A stretch of DNA of 64,000 nucleotides from Chitinophagaceae bacterium (GCA_016721725.1 JADKHN010000001.1:1488001-1552000), one strand, 5' to 3'. Positions 1-7,377 are shown, counted from the stretch's first letter. Notes: generated from the letters alone by a model not told the origin. Translations and numbers: made by a program.

Positions 1-331
1 GCAGGCGTTGAATGGCCGTCGCGTTGTATAAGCTGGTAAAGCCCTGCAGGATCCGGGAGGCGGCGGTCACGGGATGGTCCCGGTAACAGAGCACATCCTT
101 GATGGCGATGACCACGCCGTGCAGTTTTTTAAGGGGTTGGCCCGAATTTCTTTTCTCATCCAGTTCAACGGCTTTTTGCAGGGCTTCAGCACCGTAAACG
201 GAAGTGAATGCGTTCAGCACCTTTTCCTCTTCGATCTTTTGCAGGTAATGCTTGACCGCGTCTGTGCAGGTATAATCGTTCAATAATAAACCCTGGTGAT
301 AGGCCTGTATACTGTTAAAGGAAAACATCAT
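1..331 (-). CDS. gatA: Glu-tRNA(Gln)/Asp-tRNA(Asn) amidotransferase subunit A (5' part only)
   Basis: N-terminal 110 residues of an amidase-family protein; the rest lies outside the window. GatA releases ammonia from glutamine or asparagine and, with GatB and GatC, amidates Glu-tRNA(Gln) or Asp-tRNA(Asn) in the cytoplasm. The stretch 'GVVIAIKDVLCY' holds the Lys that would be the base of the amidase Ser-cisSer-Lys triad; the two serines would lie beyond the edge. Two ATGs sit back to back at the start, and the first is used here. A strong hairpin separates it from tatA upstream. A generic amidase cannot be excluded from this fragment, but the N-terminal region reads like GatA. Confidence 0.85.
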   Translation of the reverse strand, partial: MMFSFNSIQAYHQGLLLNDYTCTDAVKHYLQKIEEEKVLNAFTSVYGAEALQKAVELDEKRNSGQPLKKLHGVVIAIKDVLCYRDHPVTAASRILQGFTSLYNATAIQRL

Positions 332-356
332 GAAGGGGGGGTAGGCTGTTTATGCA

Positions 357-399
357 ATCGGCTGAAGCGGACCGGGGCATTCCGGGCGCTTCAGCCGAT
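357..399. terminator. Strong hairpin between tatA and gatA
   Basis: Thirteen-base perfect inverted repeat (arms 357-369 and 387-399, ATCGGCTGAAGCG and its complement) around a GC-rich loop that can itself pair. No T-run follows on either strand, so it may be a factor-dependent terminator or an mRNA-processing structure rather than a classic intrinsic terminator. Confidence 0.5.
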
Positions 400-418
400 C
401 CAAAGAATATGGGGCCGT

Positions 419-649
419 TTATTGCGGCAACTGTTGTTTGGTGTCTTTTTCTTTCATGCCTTCTTCGATCTCGGACTTCACATTGTTCTTGGCGTCGGAG
501 AATTCACGCATGCCGCGACCAATGCCACGCATCAACTCGGGGATCTTCTTACCCCCGAACATGAGCAATACAACGATCACAATGAGTATCCACTCACTGC
601 CACCCGGCATCGATAATAACAAGACGGAATTGAGGAATGATAATGTCAT
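419..649 (-). CDS. tatA: Twin-arginine translocase subunit TatA
   Basis: Small (76 aa) inner-membrane protein that forms the pore of the Tat pathway, which exports folded proteins. One transmembrane helix (about residues 19-33, 'WILIVIVVLLMFGG') is followed by the family hinge and amphipathic helix 'KKIPELMRGIGRGMREF', then a charged tail, as in TatA/TatE. The start was chosen because a TATCTTTG -7 box lies 17 nt upstream; an in-frame ATG 13 codons later would also leave a complete protein. Its presence fits the twin-arginine-type N-terminus of the DUF1501 protein at 16.2 kb. TatC is not in the window. Confidence 0.92.
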   Translation of the reverse strand: MTLSFLNSVLLLSMPGGSEWILIVIVVLLMFGGKKIPELMRGIGRGMREFSDAKNNVKSEIEEGMKEKDTKQQLPQ

Positions 650-666
650 ATGTAGGCTTTAGGCGA

Positions 667-674
667 CAAAGATA
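667..674 (-). promoter_or_regulatory. -7 promoter box of tatA
   Basis: TATCTTTG on the minus strand, an exact match to the Bacteroidota -7 element TAnnTTTG, 17 nt before the tatA ATG. No clear -33 TTG at the usual spacing. Confidence 0.6.
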
Positions 675-725
675 AATCAATTATTGACTTACCTGCGCAC
701 TTACCTAAACATTATTAACCCCCGG

Positions 726-854
726 TTAACGCAGGTAGTTCTTTCCGCAACGGGCCTTTCCATTGGCGGCTTGTTCAACGGTGATACCCCTGGCACAGGA
801 AACAAAAAATAATACGGCTGAAATGACGACTAAGGTCAGCAAAATCCTTCTCAT
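726..854 (-). CDS. Very small predicted lipoprotein (42 aa)
   Basis: Short reading frame starting MRRILLTLVVISAVLFFVSC: two arginines, a hydrophobic stretch and a lipobox ending at Cys20, so a lipoprotein signal peptide. The mature peptide would be only about 23 residues, with one further Cys (Cys36) and a basic end 'CGKNYLR'. It ends TAA and lies alone between tatA and rplS on the same strand. Function unknown. The lipobox and the lack of any competing frame support it as a real gene, but a frame this short could arise by chance. Confidence 0.6.
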   Translation of the reverse strand: MRRILLTLVVISAVLFFVSCARGITVEQAANGKARCGKNYLR

Positions 855-981
855 GGTTAAGGTTTTAACGAGTTTAAAACGGTAAAGCAAAGTGTTCAAT
901 TCAGGGGTTAAGATTCTTCCAGAGGATGGGAGGATTTGTGCGTTGAATATTTAACAATTTCTGTGCCAAACCGGTTAATTC

Positions 982-1009
982 AAAAAAAATGTCCCGAAAT
1001 TCGGGACAT
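982..1009 (-). terminator. Intrinsic terminator of rplS
   Basis: Perfect inverted repeat ATGTCCCGAA / TTCGGGACAT (989-998 and 1000-1009) followed on the minus strand by a run of eight T, just past the rplS stop codon. Confidence 0.88.
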
Positions 1010-1031
1010 ATATAAGATAATTTTAAAATTA

Positions 1032-1403
1032 TTATGCTTTTTTAGCAACGGCCATACGTTTTTCACGGATACGGGCGCTTTTTCCGCTACGGTCACGCAG
1101 GTAATACAGTTTGGCGCGGCTCACCTTACCCACTTTATTGAGGATGATGCTCTCGATATTGGGGGAGTAAATGGGGAACAAACGTTCAACACCCACGCCA
1201 TCACTCATTTTACGTACTGTAAATGAAGCGGTTGCACCAGTACCCTGGCGTTTGATCACATCGCCCTTGAAGCTCTGGATACGCTCTTTATTTCCTTCCT
1301 GGATCTTATAATTGACGGTGATGTTGTCACCGGCCTTGAATACGGGGAGAGCGGCTTTGGCTTTAGTGGCCAGTTGCTCATGAACAAATGCTACTGCGTT
1401 CAT
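1032..1403 (-). CDS. rplS: 50S ribosomal protein L19
   Basis: Large-subunit ribosomal protein at the 30S–50S interface. The 123 residues match the usual length and contain family landmarks: 'FKAGDNITVNYKIQEGNKER', 'FKGDVIKRQG', 'FTVRKMSDGVGVERLFPIYSP' and the basic C-terminal 'RAKLYYLRDRSGKSARIREK'. It is a single transcription unit with its own TACCTTTG promoter box upstream and an intrinsic terminator downstream, separate from rny. Identification is secure. Confidence 0.98.
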   Translation of the reverse strand: MNAVAFVHEQLATKAKAALPVFKAGDNITVNYKIQEGNKERIQSFKGDVIKRQGTGATASFTVRKMSDGVGVERLFPIYSPNIESIILNKVGKVSRAKLYYLRDRSGKSARIREKRMAVAKKA

Positions 1404-1425
1404 AATGGTTGTTTTTAACGGACGG

Positions 1426-1433
1426 CAAAGGTA
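1426..1433 (-). promoter_or_regulatory. -7 promoter box of rplS
   Basis: TACCTTTG on the minus strand, exact TAnnTTTG match, 22 nt upstream of the rplS ATG. The 1404-1649 gap otherwise holds only the rny terminator and a period-7 repeat. Confidence 0.65.
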
Positions 1434-1571
1434 GGGGAAAGTTTTCAGTTTTCAGTTCGCCGTACGCAGTTTTTTTGAGGCCCCGCTAATTCTACCTGAT
1501 GGATTAGGCTTCTGTGGCTATAATACCTTGAAAATACCTTCAAAATCATCCTTATTTCGAACTACTTCTGA

Positions 1572-1601
1572 TAAAAAAACCGGTTGTTTTGAACAACCGG
1601 T
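1572..1601 (-). terminator. Intrinsic terminator of rny
   Basis: Ten-base inverted repeat ACCGGTTGTT / AACAACCGGT (1579-1588, 1592-1601) followed by seven T on the minus strand, about 50 nt past the rny stop. Confidence 0.88.
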
Positions 1602-1624
1602 CATAGAATGATCTTTCGTATTTA

Positions 1625-1652
1625 ACTTCCAACCTCCAACCTCCAACCTCTA
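1625..1652. repeat. Period-7 tandem repeat overlapping the rny stop codon
   Basis: Four heptamers: ACTTCCA, ACCTCCA, ACCTCCA, ACCTCTA. The last one supplies the rny stop codon (TAG on the minus strand). Same repeat class as at 10.5, 12-13, 17.8 and 22.1 kb. Confidence 0.75.
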
Positions 1653-3215
1653 TCTGGCTACGTTCACCGAACGTTTTTCCCGGATCACCGTCACTTTGAT
1701 CTGTCCAGGGAAGGTCATTTCGGTCTGGATCTTCTGGGCGATCTCAAAACTCAACCTGTCGCTGTCGCCATCGGTCACTTTATCCGCTTCAACGATCACA
1801 CGTAATTCCCGACCGGCCTGGATGGCATAGGCTTTTTCTACACCGGTATAGGCCATGGCCAGGTTCTCCAGGTCCTTGATCCGCTGGATATACTGCTGCA
1901 TGATCTCGCGGCGTGCTCCCGGCCTGGCTCCGCTGATGGCGTCACAGGCCTGTATGATGGGGGAGATCACGTATTGCATCTCCATTTCATCGTGGTGGGC
2001 GCCGATGGCATTCACCACGGCGGGGTTCTCACCGTATTTCTCAGCGAGTTTAGCGCCTAAGAGGGCATGGCTCAATTCGGTTTCTTCATCCGGAACTTTT
2101 CCAATATCGTGCAGGAGTCCGGCCCTTTTCGCCAGTTTGGGATTCATACCCAATTCGGCGGCCATGATGGCGCAGAGGTTGGCCGTTTCGCGGCTGTGCA
2201 TCAGCAGGTTCTGACCATAAGAGGAGCGGAAACGCATGCGGCCCACCATCCGGATCAGTTCTTTATGTAATCCGTGTACTCCCAGTTCCATGGCGGTGCG
2301 CTCACCGATCTCCATGACCTGGTCGTCGAGTTGTTTTTTTGTTTTTTCCACTACTTCCTCGATACGGGCCGGATGGATACGTCCGTCGGCCACCAGCCTT
2401 TGGAGCGATAAACGGGCGATCTCACGACGAAGCGGATCGAAGGAAGAAAGCACGATGGCTTCAGGCGTATCGTCCACGATCAGGTCAACACCGGTGGCGG
2501 CTTCAATGGCCCTGATATTACGGCCTTCCCGGCCGATGATCGAACCCTTGATCTCGTCGCTTTCGAGGTTGAATACCGTAATGGCATTCTCAATGGCCTG
2601 TTCGGCGGCGGTACGCTGGATGGTCTGGATGACGATCTTGCGGGCTTCCTTATTGGCCTTGAGTTTGGCGTCTTCGATGATCTCCTGCTGGAGGGCGATG
2701 GCCTTGGTCTGGGCTTCCTGCTTCAGGCTTTCAATGAGTTGGGCCTTGGCGTCCTCAGCGGAAAGTCCGGCTACTTTTTCAAGCCTGCGGATATGCTCTT
2801 CCTGGTGTTTTTCCAGTTCGGTGCGCTTGATGTTGACGATCTCGATCTGTCGGTTGAGGGTTTCCTTGATGGCTTCGTTCTCTTTGATCTGTTTGTCCAG
2901 GTTCTGGTCCTTCTGGTTGATGGACTGTTCCTTCTGTTTGATGCGGTTCTCCGATTCGGTGATCTTCTGGTTGCGTTGCATCACGTCGCGGTCATGGTCC
3001 GACTTGAGTTGCACGAATTTTTCCTTGGCCTCTAATAATTTCTCTTTTTTGAGGTTTTCGGCCTGTAACTGCCCGTCGGCGATGATCTTCTTAGCCTGCT
3101 GTTCGGCTTCCGCGATCTGATTTTTGGTGTTTTTGGCGAATACCAGCTTACCCAGCACCAGGCCCAGTATCGCTGCGGCTACGCCAATGATAATGTAAAG
3201 TATTATCGGTTCCAT
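1650..3215 (-). CDS. rny: Ribonuclease Y
   Basis: Membrane-anchored endoribonuclease that starts mRNA decay. Domain order is complete: N-terminal transmembrane helix (about residues 4-26), a long charged coiled coil (about 30-200), a KH RNA-binding domain with 'GSIIGREGRNIRAIE', then the HD hydrolase domain with 'HSRETANL' and the metal-binding 'LLHDIGK', and the C-terminal segment ending 'KVTVIREKRSVNVAR'. The 521 residues match the family. It follows zapA on the same strand, a common Bacteroidota order, and has its own terminator. Confidence 0.97.
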   Translation of the reverse strand: MEPIILYIIIGVAAAILGLVLGKLVFAKNTKNQIAEAEQQAKKIIADGQLQAENLKKEKLLEAKEKFVQLKSDHDRDVMQRNQKITESENRIKQKEQSINQKDQNLDKQIKENEAIKETLNRQIEIVNIKRTELEKHQEEHIRRLEKVAGLSAEDAKAQLIESLKQEAQTKAIALQQEIIEDAKLKANKEARKIVIQTIQRTAAEQAIENAITVFNLESDEIKGSIIGREGRNIRAIEAATGVDLIVDDTPEAIVLSSFDPLRREIARLSLQRLVADGRIHPARIEEVVEKTKKQLDDQVMEIGERTAMELGVHGLHKELIRMVGRMRFRSSYGQNLLMHSRETANLCAIMAAELGMNPKLAKRAGLLHDIGKVPDEETELSHALLGAKLAEKYGENPAVVNAIGAHHDEMEMQYVISPIIQACDAISGARPGARREIMQQYIQRIKDLENLAMAYTGVEKAYAIQAGRELRVIVEADKVTDGDSDRLSFEIAQKIQTEMTFPGQIKVTVIREKRSVNVAR

Positions 3216-3397
3216 GTAGTTTTTCTGTTTTAAAACGGTTCACAATCATATGTAACTCCCCATTACTCATATGTACGATAAATGAGATGTTTAATTGACG
3301 AAGATACGAATTTTTGTTTGGAGTTTGGGTGGGATGGATGTATTAGCAGGACAATTCATATGGTCGGTCCCGGAATAAGAATAATAACCGGTTATGC

Positions 3398-3679
3398 TTA
3401 TTTCACCTTATCCAGCTGCGCCTCCAGTTTCTGTAATGCCTGGAGCAGTTCCTGATCCGGGGTGGCCTGGGTTTCCCCGGCCGCCTGGGTGGCGTACCAG
3501 ATCAATACCATGGCGATATAATCCTGCATGTCCTTGCCGGCGAACTGGGTCTTGAACTCGATGATCTTGTCGTTGATCACCTTGAGGGTGCCGCGGATGG
3601 ATTCTTCATCGGCCGGGTTGGTCTTGATCCGGTAGGTACGGTCGCCGATGAGGATGTTGATGGGGATGAGGGTTGACAT
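3398..3679 (-). CDS. zapA: Cell division protein ZapA
   Basis: Small cytoplasmic protein (93 aa) that bundles FtsZ filaments at mid-cell. The N-terminal half 'INILIGDRTYRIKTNPADEE' is the ZapA strand-helix head, followed by helices that dimerise ('QDYIAMVLIWYATQAAGE') and a short coiled-coil end. It sits between the coiled-coil gene and rny, as in many Bacteroidota. The gap to the upstream gene is filled by palindromic repeats. Confidence 0.9.
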   Translation of the reverse strand: MSTLIPINILIGDRTYRIKTNPADEESIRGTLKVINDKIIEFKTQFAGKDMQDYIAMVLIWYATQAAGETQATPDQELLQALQKLEAQLDKVK

Positions 3680-3683
3680 GGTT

Positions 3684-3875
3684 AAAACGAACGCAGATTT
3701 TTATGATTAATGATGGTGGGTTATGATTTTAAAAACGAACGCTGATTGTTATGACATTGATGATAAGGTATGATCATAATTAATCTTGTTTATCATGATG
3801 ATCTGCGTTCTGTTTTTCAACGTGCCGGTTGGTGAGGACACCAACCAGGGGGCCGAAAATGCGTTCTGCTTTCTT
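3684..3875. repeat. Cluster of palindromic intergenic repeats
   Basis: Two related direct copies beginning AAAACGAACGC(A/T)GATT (near 3684 and 3732), an inverted copy ending GATCTGCGTTCTGTTTT (near 3800-3816), a further partial copy TGCGTTCTGCTTT near 3860, and a perfect 8-bp hairpin GGTTGGTG…CACCAACC (3827-3834 / 3839-3846). Together they look like a small non-coding mobile repeat (MITE- or REP-like) in the gap between the coiled-coil gene and zapA. Confidence 0.6.
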
Positions 3876-4161
3876 ATTCACTTAACAACCCGATACATTT
3901 ATCGATCTCCCTGATGTACCGGTTGATCGTTCTTTCAAATTCTTTTTTATCGGCCTCATTCATCTGTCCGGCCGCCGACCGGGCGATGCTTAACTGTTCC
4001 TTCATCGCCGCGATCTGAAGGGCGTCATTCTTTTTGGATTCCTGGAGTTGTTGTATGAGTTTGCTCTGACGCTCATGGTCTTTCTGCAGCAACTGGTGGT
4101 TCTTCAGTAATTGCTGTAGTTTGTCGTTGACTCGTTTGATTTGATCGTTGAGTTCGCTCAT
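3874..4161 (-). CDS. Coiled-coil protein of the zapA locus
   Basis: Conserved-type small protein (95 aa), almost entirely a predicted coiled coil with regular leucine/isoleucine heptads ('LNDQIKRVNDKLQQLLKN', 'LIQQLQESKKNDALQIAA'), ending 'NRYIREIDKCIGLLSE'. Its place between pheT and zapA and its shape suggest a division-associated partner of ZapA, like ZapB in other bacteria; this is inference from position and structure. The frame stays open 72 codons upstream through the 57-bp repeats, but the ATG giving MSELNDQ is preferred because it starts the coiled coil and lies outside the repeats. Confidence 0.75.
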   Translation of the reverse strand: MSELNDQIKRVNDKLQQLLKNHQLLQKDHERQSKLIQQLQESKKNDALQIAAMKEQLSIARSAAGQMNEADKKEFERTINRYIREIDKCIGLLSE

Positions 4162-4172
4162 TTTATTGTTTA

Positions 4173-4430
4173 GAGGTCTGACGGCTTGGACCCGTCTTGA
4201 CCCCGTATAGTGTTTGGCTTTTCGTTTCAGGGGTCTGACGGCCTTGAGCCGTCGTGACCCCGTATTGTGCCTGGTTGTTCGTTTTAGGGGTCTGACGGCC
4301 TGGAGCCGACTTGACCCCGTATGGAGTATGGCTTTTCGTTTCAGGAGTCTGACGGCTTGGAGCCGTCGTGACCCCACGAAGCTTTATCTTTCTGTAAAGG
4401 GGTCTGACGGCTTAGAGCCGTCTTGACCCC
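4173..4430. repeat. Five-copy 57-bp tandem hairpin array
   Basis: Units start at 4173, 4230, 4287, 4344 and 4399 (steps of 57, 57, 57, 55). Each has a conserved 32-bp core beginning GGGGTCTGACGGC and ending with a near complement TGACCCC, able to fold into a two-part stem (GGGGTC/GACCCC and GACGGC/GCCGTC). Cores are separated by a related, not unique, 23-25-bp linker (GTAT…TTTCGTTTCA). It fills the gap between pheT and the coiled-coil gene, so it would be transcribed as a string of hairpins. Confidence 0.9.
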
Positions 4431-4434
4431 AAGG

Positions 4435-6882
4435 TCATTTCCTGATCTCGGCTTTAAGTTCCTTTTCATAGGCCGTGATGATCCGGCCCATCATGCCGTC
4501 GATCTCTTTGTCGGTCATCGTTTTTTCCTCGTCCAGGAAAGTGAAACTGATGGCCATGGATTTTTTGCCGGGTCCCAGTTTCTCGCTTTCGAACACATCG
4601 AACAAGTTAACGGTTTTTAATTTACCGATACGGGCATCCAACGTGGTTTTTTCCACCGCTTCGTATTGCAGCGACCGGTCCACAACAATGGCCAGGTCAC
4701 GCTGTACGGCCGGGTATTTGGGGATATCCTGGAAACGGATGTTCAGTTTGCGTTGAACTTTCATCAGTTTGTCCCAGTCGAGGCAGGCATAAAATACCGG
4801 TTGTTTGATATCGAACCCTTCCAGCAGGGCGGGGTCGACAATGCCCAGGCTGCCCACGGACTCGTTCTTCAGCTTCACCACCAGGCAGGAAGAATAATTT
4901 TGCATGATCTCCTGTGAAAAAGAAGCCGGTGATAATCCCAGTAGGGACAAAACTTTTACCACAACCGCTTTCAGGAAATACACATCGGCCTTTTCGGCTT
5001 TTGATCTCCAGCCATCGGATTGTTTATTACCGGTGATATAGATGGCCAGCTGGTTGGTCTCCAGGTATCTGCCCGTTTCATTAACGGAATAGGTCTTTCC
5101 GAACTCATATAATTGCAGGTCGTTGTTCTTTCGGTTCAGGTTATAGGAAACGGCCTGCAAACCCGTTTGGATCATATCCGGCCTCATGACATCGAGTTCC
5201 TTGCTGAGGCTGTTGATCATTTTTACCGTGCTGTCCAGCATGTCACCCGAATAAAAAGCGCTGTTGGTGATGGAGTTGGTGAAGATCTCGCGGAAACCGG
5301 AGCCGGAAAGATATTCAGCGGTCTTCTCCCGGCAGGCGGCTTCAACGGCCAGGGTCTCCACCGCAGGGGCGATGGTGATGATGGCCGGGATCTCCACATT
5401 ATCCAGTCCGTCGATACGCATGATCTCTTCCACGATATCTGCGCCCAGTGTCACGTCGGGTTTGCTATAAGGAACGGCTAAACGCAGTTCGTCGGCCGAT
5501 TCTTTGATCAGTTCAAAGCCCAGGCTTTTCAATATGTCCTTCACGGTATCGCCATGATAGTTTTTACCGCTCAGTTTTTTCAGGTAATGGAACTTGAGGG
5601 CCACTTCCGTTTTTTCGCGGGGCGCGGGATAGATATCCACCAGGTCGCTGGCGATCTCACCGCCGGCGATCTCTTTGATGAGCATCGCCGCCCTTTTCAG
5701 CACATGGACCGTGTTGCTGATGTCCACGCCTTTCTCAAAACGGGTGGCGGCATCGGTACGCAGGCCATGGCGTAAAGAAGTCTTGCGGATGAAAACGGGA
5801 TTGAACCAGGCGCTTTCCAGGAAGATGTTTTTTGTTGCAGCAGAAACCCCTGAGTGCAGACCGCCATATACTCCGCCGATGCACATCGGTCCTTCGGCAT
5901 CGCAGATCATCAGGTCTTCTTCCGACAGTTTTCTCTCTTTCTCATCCAGGGTGATAAAGGGCGTGTCCTTTTGCAGCGTTTTGATGATCACTTTTTTACC
6001 CTTGATCTGATCGGCATCAAAAGCATGCAGGGGCTGTCCCGTTTCGTGCAGGATGAAATTGGTGATATCGACGATGTTATTGATCGGCCTGAGCCCGATA
6101 CTTTTCAGTTTGTCTTTCAGCCAGTCCGGACTTTCGCCGATCGTCACGCCCTGGATGCTCACACCGGCATAGCGCTGGCAGGCATCGGCATTTTCGATCA
6201 CCACGTCCATTTGCATTCCCTGGTGATCCACCTTGAAATTATTCTTAAAAGGTGACCTGACGGGTGCATCCGCATTATTGTGGTGCGACAGGTAGGCGCA
6301 GACATCCCGGGCCACGCCCAGGTGGCTCATGGCATCGATGCGGTTGGGGGTGAGGCCGATCTCGAAAATATGGTCGCTGTAAGGTTTGAAATAATCAGCG
6401 GCCGGAGTGCCCACGGTGCAATCATCCGGCAGGATCATGATGCCTGCATGTCCCTGTCCTAGCCCGATCTCGTCCTCGGCGCAGATCATGCCCTGGCTTT
6501 CCACACCGCGGATCTTCGCTTTTTTCATGGTCATGGGTTCGCCTTCGACGGGATAAATGGTCGTGCCGATGGTGGCTACTACCACTTTTTGTCCGGCCGC
6601 CACATTGGGCGCTCCGCAAACGATCTGCAGGGCTTCGCCATTTCCGATGTTCACGGTGGTGAGTTTCAGTTTATCGGCATCCGGGTGTTTTTCGCAGGAG
6701 AGCACTTCGCCGATCACCAGGCCCTTCAGCCCGCCGGGGATGGACTCGTATTTTTCCAGGCTCTCCACTTCCAGGCCGATGGCCGTAAGGATCCGGCTTA
6801 ATTTTTCCGGGTCGATGGATTCAGTTGAACCCGCTTGTCCGGCGGGAAGGTATTCGCAAAGCCAGTTATAACTGATGGTCAT
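4435..6882 (-). CDS. pheT: Phenylalanine–tRNA ligase beta subunit
   Basis: Beta chain of the (alpha-beta)2 enzyme that charges tRNA-Phe in the cytoplasm. The 815 residues hold the full set of domains: N-terminal segment, tRNA-binding OB fold (about 45-160; 'CGAPNVAAGQKVVVATIGT'), B3/B4 editing region, B5 domain ('YLKKLSGKNY'), the synthetase-like core and the C-terminal ferredoxin-fold anticodon-binding domain ('SFTFLDEEKTMTDKEID'). Residues 13-18 (PAGQAG) look like an in-frame insert from a small palindromic repeat. It heads the minus-strand block; a promoter box lies about 137 nt upstream. pheS is not in the window. Confidence 0.97.
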   Translation of the reverse strand: MTISYNWLCEYLPAGQAGSTESIDPEKLSRILTAIGLEVESLEKYESIPGGLKGLVIGEVLSCEKHPDADKLKLTTVNIGNGEALQIVCGAPNVAAGQKVVVATIGTTIYPVEGEPMTMKKAKIRGVESQGMICAEDEIGLGQGHAGIMILPDDCTVGTPAADYFKPYSDHIFEIGLTPNRIDAMSHLGVARDVCAYLSHHNNADAPVRSPFKNNFKVDHQGMQMDVVIENADACQRYAGVSIQGVTIGESPDWLKDKLKSIGLRPINNIVDITNFILHETGQPLHAFDADQIKGKKVIIKTLQKDTPFITLDEKERKLSEEDLMICDAEGPMCIGGVYGGLHSGVSAATKNIFLESAWFNPVFIRKTSLRHGLRTDAATRFEKGVDISNTVHVLKRAAMLIKEIAGGEIASDLVDIYPAPREKTEVALKFHYLKKLSGKNYHGDTVKDILKSLGFELIKESADELRLAVPYSKPDVTLGADIVEEIMRIDGLDNVEIPAIITIAPAVETLAVEAACREKTAEYLSGSGFREIFTNSITNSAFYSGDMLDSTVKMINSLSKELDVMRPDMIQTGLQAVSYNLNRKNNDLQLYEFGKTYSVNETGRYLETNQLAIYITGNKQSDGWRSKAEKADVYFLKAVVVKVLSLLGLSPASFSQEIMQNYSSCLVVKLKNESVGSLGIVDPALLEGFDIKQPVFYACLDWDKLMKVQRKLNIRFQDIPKYPAVQRDLAIVVDRSLQYEAVEKTTLDARIGKLKTVNLFDVFESEKLGPGKKSMAISFTFLDEEKTMTDKEIDGMMGRIITAYEKELKAEIRK
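6830..6846. repeat. Small palindrome inserted in the pheT 5' end
   Basis: CCCGC–TTGTCCG–GCGGG; on the coding strand it encodes PAGQAG at PheT residues 13-18, between 'NWLCEYL' and 'SIDPEKLSRIL', where related PheT proteins have no such segment as far as I recall. A related sequence (CTGGCGGGCAGACAG) lies at about 13067-13081. Confidence 0.5.
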
Positions 6883-6934
6883 GTAAGGGTTTCTTTTTTG
6901 CTGATCTGCAGCGTAAATTCATCAATGCCCGTTC

Positions 6935-7012
6935 CTAATCAACTGTTGTTCGCGGGAAAGGTGTTGAAACCGGCAAAGGCCATATGAAATAAGGCTTGCA
7001 GGTCACGTTCAT
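6935..7012 (-). CDS. Possible 25-codon leader peptide upstream of pheT
   Basis: Short frame MNVTCKPYFIWPLPVSTPFP… ending TAG, in the 5' leader of pheT. Its ATG lies 6 nt after a TATATTTG box, the same geometry as the leaderless genes in this window. It contains Tyr-Phe, Trp and another Phe but no Phe run, so control of pheT by charged tRNA-Phe is only a possibility. May be fortuitous. Confidence 0.3.
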   Translation of the reverse strand: MNVTCKPYFIWPLPVSTPFPRTTVD

Positions 7013-7018
7013 CAGCAG

Positions 7019-7026
7019 CAAATATA
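7019..7026 (-). promoter_or_regulatory. -7 promoter box of the pheT block
   Basis: TATATTTG on the minus strand, exact TAnnTTTG match. Transcription would start near 7012, giving pheT a leader of about 130 nt. Confidence 0.55.
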
Positions 7027-7231
7027 GTTTTTTGATGGTTAAGCGGAATAAACCGGTGAATCATAATCTAGGTATTCGTTTTTTAAAAAGCAAGGCGCCG
7101 GACAGGACGGGAGGTGTAAAAAAGAAAAAATCAGCGGCCCCTAATTGTTAATAAGTTCAGTGCTGGTCAGATTTAACGCATTTTTTGATTGTGCATTTGT
7201 TGTGCATAATGGTGCAATCGTCTTAATAAAC

Positions 7232-7239
7232 TACTTTTG
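7232..7239 (+). promoter_or_regulatory. Candidate -7 box upstream of dnaB
   Basis: TACTTTTG fits TAnnTTTG. It would give a leader of about 130 nt containing both DnaA-box-like sites. The 6883-7377 gap (495 bp) is the divergent pheT/dnaB control region; besides the listed boxes and short leader frame I see nothing else in it. Confidence 0.4.
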
Positions 7240-7240
7240 T

Positions 7241-7297
7241 TGTGGATAAACCTGTGGAAAATAGCTGTAAAAAACCGATTCAGGGTACTGTGGATAA
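7241..7297. promoter_or_regulatory. Two DnaA-box-like sites in front of dnaB
   Basis: TGTGGATAA occurs at 7241-7249 and 7289-7297, each the exact complement of the consensus DnaA box TTATCCACA, in the same orientation and 48 bp apart. A weaker CCTGTGGAAAA lies between them. They suggest DnaA control of dnaB or a small DnaA-binding locus. Confidence 0.6.
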
Positions 7298-7377
7298 AAA
7301 TGGATGAGAGTGGTTGAATCATTTGCCTTTACCTTAGCCCGTTCAGCTATAACCCTAACAAGCAAGAAGATCAAGAC

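Noticed and set aside
2236..3120. 294-codon open frame on the plus strand
   Set aside because: Lies antisense to rny; its Ser/Ala/Ile-rich product is the mirror of the coiled-coil coding sequence.
4162..4377. 72-codon N-terminal extension of the coiled-coil protein through the repeats
   Set aside because: It starts at a GTG inside the array and reads only repeat-derived basic residues; the ATG after the array begins the coiled coil. Kept as a possibility in the findings.
4173..4430. The 57-bp array as a CRISPR
   Set aside because: The stretches between the cores are similar to each other rather than unique, the cores are degenerate, and no cas genes are present.
6883..7018. T-box riboswitch in the pheT leader
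   Set aside because: No T-box sequence or terminator hairpin is visible, and T-boxes are not expected in Bacteroidota.
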